Origin: JAUVKT01 sp036350795
GTDB lineage: Bacteria > Bacteroidota > Bacteroidia > Bacteroidales > VadinHA17
Assembly (NCBI GenBank): GCA_036350795.1
Contig: JAZBNV010000061.1
Span: 1 to 26,092 of the forward strand
Direction: 5' to 3'
DNA length: 26,092 nucleotides
This document shows, piece after piece, positions 9,051 to 17,172 of the stretch. The translations under genes and the position numbers were made by a program. Below the pieces are notes generated by a model. That model was not told the origin of the DNA. It did not search any database and saw nothing but the letters and a program-made list of their open reading frames with translations. The first letter of the stretch is position 1. The number at the start of each line of letters is the position of its first letter.

Positions 9051-10010
9051 TCAATAAGTTTTGTCAATAAGTATGGCGAGAGAGATTGCTGTTACTTCTT
9101 TGCAGTATTCAAAATTACAGTTATCCGCGATATCATCAGGAGTATGATAGTAAGGATCCGGACTGCCGATAAAGAAAAAAAGCGCCGGGTAGCCCTGTTC
9201 AGTAAATGCATAGCTATCGCTGTGCTGGTGATAGGTATTGTCGCGGTATGGCGACAGATCGGTATATTTCTCTGCCATCATCCTTGCATATGATCCAAAA
9301 CGATCGGAGTTCTCATAATCCATAACATTAACTGTCCATCCCGAACGATCAGATCCGTCCTGGTGGGCAATCATATCGTTATTCAGCATCAGCACTATTT
9401 CCTTATTGGCCTGCTTTGCCTTTGCAGCATATGCCCTGCTGCCCCAGAGCCCCAGTTCTTCAGCCCCGAAAGCGATAAATTCTATCGTATATTCGGGTAT
9501 ATAGTCGTTGGTACTGAAGACCCTGGCAACTTCAAGTGCTGCTGCTACGCCGCTTGCATTATCGTTAGCTCCCGGGGCTGCTTCGAAGGGATCGCCGGCA
9601 GTTGATCTTACAACTGAATCATAATGCCCACCAAGAATAAATAGCTCTTCAGGGTATTTACTTCCCCTTATTGATGCAATAACATTATACTCGTACAGCT
9701 CATATTCAATCCCTCCATAGCTCCTGTTGAGTATAAATGAATCAAGCCGGACATTTTCCACGCCCAGCGATACAAACTTGTTCATTACGGCCACGGCAAC
9801 ATCCCTCCTGTCGTCGGCCAGGCAAAAACGGGTACCCATGTCCTGCATCCACCGAACATAGGACTCAAGGCTGTCGGAGCGGATATCAGTTTTTAATTCC
9901 ATTATTAAGCTGTCAACTTTTTCTTCACGGCTTTCTTCCCTGGTGCATGCATAAGCAATAATTGCAAGCAGAAAAAGGGCTGATAAATATTTAAAAATCG
10001 GACTTTTCAT
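9051..10010 (-). CDS. M28-family zinc aminopeptidase-like lipoprotein
   Basis: A 319-residue protein with a lipoprotein signal ending at Cys22 (AYAC). The five positions of the M28 dinuclear zinc site are all visible: H129 in GGHYDS, D150 in PGANDNASG, E184-E185 in GAEELGLWGS, D212 in NNDM and H289 in YYHTPDD. It should therefore be catalytically competent. The family removes N-terminal residues from peptides; the sequence does not show the preferred residue, and glutaminyl cyclase-like relatives cannot be excluded. It lies 89 nt downstream of the DUF4180 gene, in the same direction as the MFS gene, which may import small peptides. Confidence 0.88.
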   Translation of the reverse strand: MKSPIFKYLSALFLLAIIAYACTREESREEKVDSLIMELKTDIRSDSLESYVRWMQDMGTRFCLADDRRDVAVAVMNKFVSLGVENVRLDSFILNRSYGGIEYELYEYNVIASIRGSKYPEELFILGGHYDSVVRSTAGDPFEAAPGANDNASGVAAALEVARVFSTNDYIPEYTIEFIAFGAEELGLWGSRAYAAKAKQANKEIVLMLNNDMIAHQDGSDRSGWTVNVMDYENSDRFGSYARMMAEKYTDLSPYRDNTYHQHSDSYAFTEQGYPALFFFIGSPDPYYHTPDDIADNCNFEYCKEVTAISLAILIDKTY

Positions 10011-10099
10011 AACAAGGTACTTTTATTGTGTGAAGATAGTATTTTCTACAAACACCCGTCTTCCTGAATACAACGCTTATCCGGACTGCTGCCTGTTAT

Positions 10100-10459
10100 T
10101 TAAGCCGAGAAATTCTGAAGCACATCTTCCATTGATGAAAGAAACAGAATTCTGCCCGCTTTATTGCTCTCGTAAATAAAATCCCTGAGGGCCTTACTTT
10201 TATACATGGAAAAATCCCCTAATATGGCGAGCTGCATCCTGTAATTTGAAAACTTCTGCAGGATTTCCCCTGCCAGGCCTGTTCTGAGCTCAAAAAAGCC
10301 GGGATGAAGATTTTCTTTTTTAAGGGCAACTATTGCTGCATCATTATAACTTGCATTAGCAAGCAGGTCGACACCATCCTGCAGATTATTAATCAGCTGT
10401 TTGTCTGACTTAAGTTCTGCGATAGTATTCTTCCCTGCACGGTGAATAATAAACTCCAT
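10100..10459 (-). CDS. DUF4180 family protein
   Basis: A small cytoplasmic protein of 119 residues with no signal peptide or membrane segment. The conserved stretches FFELRTGLAGEILQKFSNYR, AILGDFSMYKSKALRDFIYE and SNKAGRILFLSSMEDVL are the signature of DUF4180. The family has no established biochemical role. The gene begins 4 nt after the stop of the MFS transporter gene, so the two are almost certainly co-transcribed. No function is proposed beyond that link. Confidence 0.85.
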   Translation of the reverse strand: MEFIIHRAGKNTIAELKSDKQLINNLQDGVDLLANASYNDAAIVALKKENLHPGFFELRTGLAGEILQKFSNYRMQLAILGDFSMYKSKALRDFIYESNKAGRILFLSSMEDVLQNFSA

Positions 10460-10463
10460 AAGG

Positions 10464-11828
10464 CTATTTCTTATTTAAAGGTAATTCGATTCCAAAGCCG
10501 GATTTACGGTCTTCCCTCTTCAGCAGCAGGGCAAAGAGCAAACCCAATATGCCGAGCGCTGAGAACATTAAGATTGTTGCGCCATAATCAGCTACTTCAG
10601 GGTTTCCGGGGTTGGTCCGGTCAAGTATCAGTCCGGCGATAAGAGGAAAGCCCCATAATCCCAGGTTCTGGATTGAGTACATAAGGCCATAGGCTGTGCC
10701 AATTTGCTTTTCGGGTACCAGCTTTACCATGCTGGGCCACATCGAAGCCGGTACAAGGGAGAAGGCAATACCCAGCAGAACCATTGGCACATAGGGCATT
10801 ATATTGGTGAGGCTGAATGACAGATGCACAATAAGCAGGATAAGCGATCCAAAGATCATAGCCGTGGCACTTCTTCCCTTTCGGTCGATAAGCGAGCCAA
10901 AAAGAGGTGTAAAGATCAGTGTGCCAAGTGGTAGCAGTGATGTTATACGGCCGCTTTCTACATCAGTGAGGGAAAATTTATCGGCAAAGAAATCGGGTGC
11001 AAACGCAAGGAATGGGAATACGGCCGAGTAAAAGGTTACACATAAAAGCGCTATATAGAGGTAAGCCCTGTTAGAGAGAAGCTTAAAAACATCTGTAATC
11101 CTGAACCTGTCCTCAACGGCAGCTTCTTTATTACTTTCACTTGCCTGGTTTCTGTCGTAGGCTGCATCAAAGAACATGTAAACTATAAAGGCAAGAAGCC
11201 CGATCAGTACAAGTATTGCAGCCAGCCATATCGCAGCTGTTAAATTGCTGCCTTCACTGGCAACAAGAGGTGATAACTGCAAGGCAGCGAAAGTACCCAG
11301 GCGTCCAAATCCAACCTTAAGACCAAAGGCAAGTGCAAGATCCTTTCCCTTAAACCATTTTACAAGAATCTTGCTTACCACTACTATTGTTGTTTCGGCA
11401 CCCAGTCCGAAGAAGAAGCGTCCAAGCAGCATCATCTTAAGTTCGGGTGATTTTGAAACCCAGAAAGAGCTGAACAATTTATAGGCGGGTCCGCCCGAGA
11501 CGTAATAATCAGAGGCACCGTAAGCAGTTAGCAGTGCTCCAAAAGCCATAAAGAACACAAACATAAATCCTGTTCGTCTTATACCAAGCCTGTCGAGGAC
11601 AATCCCCCCGATAACAGCCATCAGCAGAAAGGTATTGGGTATTGAATAAAAGGAGACAAAAAGGCCATAGTCGGTATTTGTAAACGCAAATTCCTTCAAT
11701 AACAAATCCTTAAGTGTAGAAAATGCATCGTAGAAATAATAGTTAACAGACAGAACAAAGCCAACCAGGAACAGGATTCCCCAGCGGGCAAGCGGTGATT
11801 CGTTTATGGTTCTCCTTAATTTTTCCAT
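10464..11828 (-). CDS. MFS transporter, MFSD1-like
   Basis: A 454-residue protein with about 12 hydrophobic segments in two halves split by a charged loop (about residues 220-245). The region LLGRFFFGLGAET...WFKGKDLALAFGL closely recalls MFSD1-type carriers, where a GRF-FG-G-E motif precedes WFKGKEL. Animal MFSD1 has been described as a dipeptide transporter. A peptide substrate here is inference, helped by the downstream M28 peptidase gene. The gene leads the unit with DUF4180 and the peptidase, and its promoter lies in the 96-nt divergent region shared with the type IX plug gene. Confidence 0.85.
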   Translation of the reverse strand: MEKLRRTINESPLARWGILFLVGFVLSVNYYFYDAFSTLKDLLLKEFAFTNTDYGLFVSFYSIPNTFLLMAVIGGIVLDRLGIRRTGFMFVFFMAFGALLTAYGASDYYVSGGPAYKLFSSFWVSKSPELKMMLLGRFFFGLGAETTIVVVSKILVKWFKGKDLALAFGLKVGFGRLGTFAALQLSPLVASEGSNLTAAIWLAAILVLIGLLAFIVYMFFDAAYDRNQASESNKEAAVEDRFRITDVFKLLSNRAYLYIALLCVTFYSAVFPFLAFAPDFFADKFSLTDVESGRITSLLPLGTLIFTPLFGSLIDRKGRSATAMIFGSLILLIVHLSFSLTNIMPYVPMVLLGIAFSLVPASMWPSMVKLVPEKQIGTAYGLMYSIQNLGLWGFPLIAGLILDRTNPGNPEVADYGATILMFSALGILGLLFALLLKREDRKSGFGIELPLNKK

Positions 11829-11848
11829 GCCATAATAAATAATTCAAC

Positions 11849-11872
11849 AAATAAACGAATAAACCAATAAAC
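11849..11872. repeat. Three tandem copies of an 8-nt unit (NAATAAAC)
   Basis: AAATAAAC, GAATAAAC and CAATAAAC follow each other without a gap in the divergent region between the MFS and plug genes, 21-44 nt upstream of the MFS start. Only the first base of each unit differs. The tract lies where the MFS promoter or leader should be, so copy-number change could affect expression. This is inference. Confidence 0.6.
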
Positions 11873-11903
11873 CTGTAAGCAATTATTTAGTTTTGTATGG
11901 TAT

Positions 11904-11911
11904 TATTTTTG
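11904..11911 (+). promoter_or_regulatory. Candidate -7 promoter box for the type IX plug gene
   Basis: TATTTTTG fits the Bacteroidota -7 consensus TAnnTTTG and lies 13 nt before the ATG at 11925. No clear -33 TTTG is seen at the usual distance, so the call is tentative. The short distance would give a nearly leaderless or very short leader transcript. Confidence 0.35.
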
Positions 11912-11924
11912 TAAGTTTTATGGC

Positions 11925-13199
11925 ATGTACAGGTATTTAATAGTAGCAATTTTTCTGCTGATCCCGGTTTTAGCAATGGGACAGGATTATGAAATGGCAG
12001 ACAGGGTGTACTCGGGCAATATAAAAACTGTTAAGCTGCACAGGCCGGAGTGGAATTTATCATATCCTGTAATTAAACTTAACTCTGACGAGAAGCTGGT
12101 ACTGCATTTTGATTTACTGGGGAATAATATCGAAACCTACTACTATAGCTTTATTCATTGCGACAGGGACTGGAATGTTTCTGATATTTTTTCACCAGAT
12201 TACATTAAGGGCTTCGAAGAAAACCAGGTCCGGGATTATTCTATTTCGTTTAACACAACTGTAAACTATATTCATTACAGTCTTACTTTCCCGAACGAGG
12301 ATATATCTTTTAAATTATCAGGAAATTACATAGTAAAAGTATACCCTGCCGGCTATCCCGACGAGCCGGTGCTTACCCGAAGGTTTATGATTTCGGAGGA
12401 AGCAGTAAGCATAACAGCAGAGCCGCAGAGGCCAAAACTTCCATCGGCCTATAACAGTGGTCAGCAAATAGATTTCACAGTTGAATATCCGGGAGGCACT
12501 ATCACGGATCCTTACCGAACAGTTTTTGCATCTATACTGCAAAATGGCCGGTGGGATAAGCAGAAGAATAATCTTAAACCTGATTTTATTGGCAATAAGC
12601 AGTTAAGGTATAATGATATAGATGGCAAGTACACCTTTGCAGGAGGCAGCGAATTCAGGTATTTTGATATTAAGTCGCTCAGGTACCAGACAGAATATGT
12701 GAGGGCTGTTGAGCATGAGAACGGAAGGTACCACGTATACCTTATGCATTCTGACAACAGGTCGGACGACCGCTACTTCTACCACCAGGATTTTAACGGG
12801 AAGTATTTCACTGCCATACAGGAAGGACGTGACCACGAGCTTGAAGCAGATTATGTCTTTGTTTACTTCACCCTTCCCTCAGCATTCCCGGTAAAGAACG
12901 GAGATGTATATGTAAACGGGGCACTGTCAGGCTGGGAATTGAACGAGCAAAACAGGATGTCATATAACTACGAACTGAACAGGTATGAGCTTACAATGCT
13001 GCTTAAGCAGGGATGGTATAATTACATTTACACAGCAGCTGATAAAAGGGGAAATATTCTTTCAGACCAGTCCTTCGAAAGCGACCATTTCGAAACCGAG
13101 AACGACTATCTTATACTGGTATACCTGGCTGAGCCCATGGACAGATACGACAGGCTTATTGGGGCAAAAATAACAAATACGCTTAACAGGAATAATTAG
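11925..13199 (+). CDS. Type IX secretion system plug protein (DUF5103)
   Basis: A 424-residue secreted protein with a signal peptide ending near residue 19 (LAMGQ). It matches the DUF5103/type 9 secretion plug family over its length: an N-terminal segment with YSGNIKTVKLHRPEWNLSYP, the YYYSFIHCDRDW motif, LTRRFMISE at the domain junction, and a C-terminal part with VNGALSGWELNEQNRMSYN. In the family, the protein closes the periplasmic side of the SprA translocon pore. It is the only plus-strand gene in the window. Its stop overlaps the converging mogA stop by 4 nt. No other type IX genes are nearby, as is common for this gene. Confidence 0.88.
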   Translation: MYRYLIVAIFLLIPVLAMGQDYEMADRVYSGNIKTVKLHRPEWNLSYPVIKLNSDEKLVLHFDLLGNNIETYYYSFIHCDRDWNVSDIFSPDYIKGFEENQVRDYSISFNTTVNYIHYSLTFPNEDISFKLSGNYIVKVYPAGYPDEPVLTRRFMISEEAVSITAEPQRPKLPSAYNSGQQIDFTVEYPGGTITDPYRTVFASILQNGRWDKQKNNLKPDFIGNKQLRYNDIDGKYTFAGGSEFRYFDIKSLRYQTEYVRAVEHENGRYHVYLMHSDNRSDDRYFYHQDFNGKYFTAIQEGRDHELEADYVFVYFTLPSAFPVKNGDVYVNGALSGWELNEQNRMSYNYELNRYELTMLLKQGWYNYIYTAADKRGNILSDQSFESDHFETENDYLILVYLAEPMDRYDRLIGAKITNTLNRNN

Positions 13200-13708
13200 T
13201 GCCTGTCGTGCACATCAACTCCGTGCTTCATATAAATGGCATGCTGAAGGGATTTTAGTATCTCCTCCATATACTCATTTACGGCTTTAAGAGAACCTGG
13301 CAGCGTGTAAATCAGCGACTGGTCTTTAACCCCGGCAATACCCCTGCTCAGGAGTGCATTTGGTTTATCCATTCCGTATTTTACCCTGATAAGCTCCATA
13401 ATTCCCGGAATCTCAAAATCGAGCAAATCCCTTACAACATTTACCGTAAAATCGCGCGGACCTATACCGGTACCTCCTGTTGTAATTATTACATCATAGG
13501 TCTGCGACGACTCGTTAATCAGTTGCCTTAACACGGCAACATCGTCAGGAAGAACAGTTAGCTCAGAACGCATCTCCCAGCCAATATCCTTAAAATAATC
13601 GTCAAGCCTGAGCTTGATTGCCGGTCCGCTTTCATCTTTATACTCACCGGCATAAGCCCTGTCGCTTAATGTTATTACAAGACATTTATATTTATCAGGT
13701 AGGCTCAT
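13196..13708 (-). CDS. mogA: Molybdopterin adenylyltransferase (MogA/MoaB family)
   Basis: A cytoplasmic protein of 170 residues that activates molybdopterin by adenylation before metal insertion. The family signature TTGGTGIGPRDFT (residues 76-88) is intact, as is TLSDRAYAGEYKDESGP near the N-terminus and YTLPGSLKAV near the C-terminus. In length it is closer to MoaB than to E. coli MogA; MoaB-type proteins serve as the adenylyltransferase in tungsten-using archaea. It is the last gene of the operon and overlaps moaC by 14 nt. Its 3' end converges on the plug gene with a shared TTAG. Confidence 0.88.
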   Translation of the reverse strand: MSLPDKYKCLVITLSDRAYAGEYKDESGPAIKLRLDDYFKDIGWEMRSELTVLPDDVAVLRQLINESSQTYDVIITTGGTGIGPRDFTVNVVRDLLDFEIPGIMELIRVKYGMDKPNALLSRGIAGVKDQSLIYTLPGSLKAVNEYMEEILKSLQHAIYMKHGVDVHDRH

Positions 13709-14150
13709 GTTTTGTTTTTTCTTTTAGTGTAATATTATCAATAACCATGCCCTTATCCACTGCCTTACACATATCATAAACTGTAAGCAGGGCAATGCTA
13801 ACGGCGCTCAGGGCTTCCATCTCAACACCGGTTTTTCCTGTTGAGCGGCACTCAGATCTGACAGTAACTCCCTTGTCGTCTACAATAGCATCAACGCTCA
13901 CCTTCTCAATAAATATATTATGGCACAGGGGAATAAGATCTGAGGTCATCTTTGCTGCCTGTACTCCTGCCACTTCCGCAAGTGTAAGCACGTCGCCCTT
14001 TTTCATATTATTCTCCCTGATAAGCTCAACAGTGGAAGGGGCAAGTGTGATATGGCCTTCAGCCCTTGCAATTCTAAGCTGGTCTTTTTTGCCACCCACA
14101 TCAACCATTGTTGCTTTTCCCTTTTTATTGGTATGTGAGAGTTTATTCAT
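13695..14150 (-). CDS. moaC: Cyclic pyranopterin monophosphate synthase MoaC
   Basis: A 151-residue protein that converts the MoaA product to cyclic pyranopterin monophosphate. Canonical motifs are present: LSHTNKKGKATMVDVGGK at the N-terminus, SDLIPLCHNI, TGVEMEALSAVSIALLTVYD and the following MCKAVDKGMVI with the Asp and Lys of the active site. The LSH/MVDV text supports the ATG at 14150 instead of the internal Met. The C-terminus reads LKEKTKHEPT, without the usual KSGGKSG tail. The start overlaps the moaA stop in an ATGA, and the 3' end overlaps mogA by 14 nt. Confidence 0.9.
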   Translation of the reverse strand: MNKLSHTNKKGKATMVDVGGKKDQLRIARAEGHITLAPSTVELIRENNMKKGDVLTLAEVAGVQAAKMTSDLIPLCHNIFIEKVSVDAIVDDKGVTVRSECRSTGKTGVEMEALSAVSIALLTVYDMCKAVDKGMVIDNITLKEKTKHEPT

Positions 14151-14947
14151 CCTCCTAAGTTATAGAATTTTGTGGTAGTATTATAACTTCCGCACTTCGG
14201 TTTATGATTAATCGCCTGTTTCAGAGCCTCTTCATAGCCCAGTTCGCGTACATTGTACTCCAGGTCGTTAAAAAGACAGGGCTTAACCATGCCATTCGCT
14301 GTTAGCCTTATCCTGTTGCAGATACTGCAATTACCTCCCTCACCACCTTCGACAATACTGAATTTACCTCCTGAAAGGCTCATCTCCCTGATATAGCGAA
14401 TCTGCAGGCCCATTTTCCTTGCATATGCTGCAACCTCGAGGGCATCACTGTCATTATGATCATTCTGTACCACGCAGTTTATCTTTAGAGGCTCCAGGCC
14501 TGCTTTAAGAGCTGCTTCAATACCTGAGAGTGCAGCATTAATATCCCCTCCCCGGGTTATCCATCTGTACTTTTCTGCATCCATTGTATCGAGACTTATA
14601 TTTAACCGTTGCAGTCCGGCATCTGCCAGCGACTGTGCATACTTCACCAGCAATATTGCGTTGGAAGTCATTGAGAGGTCTTTTATTCCATCAATCGCCG
14701 AGATCATGCCAACAAGGTCAACAATGCCCTTTCTTACCAGGGGTTCACCTCCTGTAAGCCTTACCTTATCAACACCCTTTGAAACAGCCAGTTCAGTGAA
14801 ATCACAGATCTCATCAAAGTTTAGAATATCGGCATGTTTCATTAGCTTCACACCTTCTTCAGGCATACAGTACCTGCACCTCAGGTTGCACCTGTCGGTA
14901 ACCGAAATCCTCAGGTAATTTATTCTTCTATTATATGGATCGTACAT
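14147..14947 (-). CDS. moaA: GTP 3',8-cyclase MoaA, compact form
   Basis: A radical SAM enzyme for the first step of pyranopterin synthesis from GTP. Counting from ATG 14947 (266 residues), the SAM cluster motif TDRCNLRCRYC gives C20, C24 and C27. The second cluster has C207, C210 and C224 in CSICNRIRLTANGMVKPC, with both Arg of the GTP-binding NRxR motif, and the chain ends in the essential Gly-Gly. About 45 residues usual between the RFIELM-like segment (here IRYIREM) and the second cluster are missing, so it is shorter than the usual 320-340. A GTG 12 nt upstream (14959) is also possible, but the ATG gives the normal N-terminus. It overlaps the end of moeA by 17 nt and moaC by 4 nt. Confidence 0.88.
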   Translation of the reverse strand: MYDPYNRRINYLRISVTDRCNLRCRYCMPEEGVKLMKHADILNFDEICDFTELAVSKGVDKVRLTGGEPLVRKGIVDLVGMISAIDGIKDLSMTSNAILLVKYAQSLADAGLQRLNISLDTMDAEKYRWITRGGDINAALSGIEAALKAGLEPLKINCVVQNDHNDSDALEVAAYARKMGLQIRYIREMSLSGGKFSIVEGGEGGNCSICNRIRLTANGMVKPCLFNDLEYNVRELGYEEALKQAINHKPKCGSYNTTTKFYNLGG

Positions 14948-16106
14948 CAACTTTTTCACCCTTTCCTATTTCGGTAATCCCCAGTGGTACCATCATCAGT
15001 CCTGTTGCATCGGGCAGGGCATTAATATGTGCCGATCCATGGTAATTAAGCACTTCCACCATTTCGTTATCGTCTACCCTTACGGGCACAAATGCAAGGC
15101 GCTCGCCCCTTTTTCGTTTATAGGCGCTGGCCAGTGCCAGCTTTCTTGTGTCGGGCCTCCAGTCAGAACCCATTGATCGCAGCACCAGTGGCCTGACAAA
15201 AAGCTCAAATTGTACAAAGGAGGATACGGGGTTACCGGGCAAGCCAAAAACCAGTGAAGAGTTCCGGGTACCGAAGGTGGTGGGTTTGCCGGGCTGTACC
15301 GCTACCCGGTCGAATAATATCTTTACACCGCAATTTGCCAGTACACGTGGAACAAAATCAAAATCGCCCATTGATACTCCACCTGTTAAAAGTAAAATAT
15401 CGCAGTTGTCGAGAGCACCTGCCACCATATTAAATGTCTGTTCTTCGTTGTCGGGTGCAATACCAAAATACAATGCTTCAGCTCCTGCCCTTATCGACTG
15501 TGCAACAAGCTGGTATGCATTGGAGTTTCTTATCTGTCCTTCACCCGGCATATCCCCTGGCTCAACAAGTTCGTCACCCGTACTTATCACTCCAAGCCTG
15601 ATTCTTTTGCTTACCAGGGGCTCAGTTGCACCAACTGTAGCCATCACGGCAATATCCTGTGGCCGTATAATTCTGCCTTTTTTCAGTACTATATCACCAA
15701 TGGAAATATCTTCGGCCTTCCTGGCAATATTGTCTTTCCGCGACGACCCTGTATACCTTACCCTGTTGCCGGTCTCAACTGCATCCTCAACCATAAAAAC
15801 AAAATCAGCTCCCCCGGGAACGGCTGCTCCTGTCATGATCTTTGCACATTCACCTTCTCCCACAACCTTCTTTGCAACAGTCCCGGCTGGGATCACCTCG
15901 TTAATAAGTAGTTCCTTTTCAATATCTTCACGCCTGCAGGCAAAACCATCCACCGCTGCCTTGTTAAAGGGCGGCATATTAATATCACTCCTGATATCCT
16001 CTGCCAGAACTCTTCCCGGTGAATCCATAAAAGGAACATTCTCGCTTCCTGTTTTTATACTGTATGCTTCTGCTATTTTAAGTGCTTCCTCAAACTTAAT
16101 CATCAT
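14931..16106 (-). CDS. moeA: Molybdopterin molybdotransferase MoeA
   Basis: A 391-residue protein that inserts the oxyanion into adenylated molybdopterin. Visible family motifs are DINMPPFNKAAVDGFACR, the MTGAAVPGGADFVFMVED segment, GVISTGDELVEPG, RNSNAYQL, TGGVSMGDFDFV, the GLPGNPVSSFVQFELFVRP turn and a C-terminal beta domain. Because the operon carries a Wtp-type importer and the island an AOR, the metal may be tungstate instead of molybdate. This is inference; MoeA sequence alone does not decide it. It follows wtpC by 13 nt. Confidence 0.92.
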   Translation of the reverse strand: MMIKFEEALKIAEAYSIKTGSENVPFMDSPGRVLAEDIRSDINMPPFNKAAVDGFACRREDIEKELLINEVIPAGTVAKKVVGEGECAKIMTGAAVPGGADFVFMVEDAVETGNRVRYTGSSRKDNIARKAEDISIGDIVLKKGRIIRPQDIAVMATVGATEPLVSKRIRLGVISTGDELVEPGDMPGEGQIRNSNAYQLVAQSIRAGAEALYFGIAPDNEEQTFNMVAGALDNCDILLLTGGVSMGDFDFVPRVLANCGVKILFDRVAVQPGKPTTFGTRNSSLVFGLPGNPVSSFVQFELFVRPLVLRSMGSDWRPDTRKLALASAYKRKRGERLAFVPVRVDDNEMVEVLNYHGSAHINALPDATGLMMVPLGITEIGKGEKVDVRSI

Positions 16107-16119
16107 ATACCTTCTTTTT

Positions 16120-17172
16120 TTACATTACCCTGATTGCTTCGGAGTCGAAGCTCAAATAAATCTTTTCGCCCTCCACAGGCTGCATCTGCCTGTAATTTTT
16201 AATCGCCAAAGTTACATAAAATGTTTCTCTCGCATCCACGAACAGTTCAAATCCGTTTTCAGCCCTGTTTATCTCGGTAACAGATCCCTCGAAGCAATTA
16301 TAGGAACAGCCCGGTTTTTCCCTTTGCAGGATTATATCATCGCTTCTCAGCATTACTATTCCATCTTCCGGGTAATCCTTGCCCGGCAGCTTAAAGGCTA
16401 AACCCCGGCGACCCTCTCCAACAAAAAACCCATTTTCCTCCCTTATATTAACCCTGAAAAAGTTCTGTATACCAGCAAAGCGGGCCACAAACCTGTTTAC
16501 CGGCTTATCAAATACCTCATCGGGAGTACCCTGCTGAATTATCCTCCCGTTATGAATTACTCCTATCCGGTCGGCCAGGCGTATAGCTTCCCTGTAATCG
16601 TGCGTAACGTGAAGTATGGTCATTCCCTGCCTGTTTATTTTCCTTAGAAGACGCCTCAGATCATCCCTCAGGGGAGTATCAATTGAAGCCATAGGCTCAT
16701 CCAGGAGAATAATCTTTGGCGACCTTACAAGTGTCCGCGATACAGCTACCCTTTGCTTTTCTCCTCCCGACAGGTCTTCCGGTTTCCTGTCGAGAAGGTG
16801 TGCTATATTGGTTTCTTCTGCTATTCTCTTAACCTTCACTGCAATTTCTTCCTTCTTCTCCTTTACCATCCTTAGCGGGTAAGCAATATTGTCATAAACA
16901 CTGAGGTGGGGGAAGAGTGCAAAATCCTGGTATACAAGACCTACAGGCCTCGACTGGATCTTTTCATGGCTTATATCAACAGAATCCAATATCAGGGTTC
17001 CACTGTCGGCACGCCTCAGTCCGGCAATATTTTCCAGGAGCTGCGATTTACCTGCTCCCGATCTGCCAAGGAGAACAAAATACTCACCTTTCTTCACACT
17101 AAGGTTGATCTCCTGTAAGGCGAAGCCACCGTAATCCTTTGATATATTTATTATTTCCAGCATATTAATCAT
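16120..17172 (-). CDS. wtpC: Tungstate/molybdate ABC transporter ATPase (WtpC/ModC type)
   Basis: A 350-residue ATPase with Walker A GRSGAGKS (36-43), Q-loop Q82, signature LSGGE (134-138), Walker B IILLDEP (154-160) and H-loop H191. A C-terminal extension (about 230-350) has the length and strand pattern of TOBE/MOP-like domains, which in this family can bind the oxyanion and shut the transporter. The first Met (17172) overlaps the wtpB stop by 4 nt; Met4 at 17163 is an equally reasonable start. The oxyanion assignment comes from the adjacent binding protein and pyranopterin genes. Confidence 0.88.
   Translation of the reverse strand: MINMLEIINISKDYGGFALQEINLSVKKGEYFVLLGRSGAGKSQLLENIAGLRRADSGTLILDSVDISHEKIQSRPVGLVYQDFALFPHLSVYDNIAYPLRMVKEKKEEIAVKVKRIAEETNIAHLLDRKPEDLSGGEKQRVAVSRTLVRSPKIILLDEPMASIDTPLRDDLRRLLRKINRQGMTILHVTHDYREAIRLADRIGVIHNGRIIQQGTPDEVFDKPVNRFVARFAGIQNFFRVNIREENGFFVGEGRRGLAFKLPGKDYPEDGIVMLRSDDIILQREKPGCSYNCFEGSVTEINRAENGFELFVDARETFYVTLAIKNYRQMQPVEGEKIYLSFDSEAIRVM

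Noticed and set aside
14147..14959. GTG start at 14959 for moaA
   Set aside because: The ATG at 14947 gives the normal MoaA N-terminus (short leader, then R-I-NYLRISVTDRCN). The GTG cannot be excluded.
15148..16401. A 417-codon plus-strand open frame opposite moeA and the end of wtpC
   Set aside because: It lies entirely antisense to two clear family members, has Ser/Pro/Thr-rich low-complexity text, and shows no family motif. It is a shadow of minus-strand codon bias.
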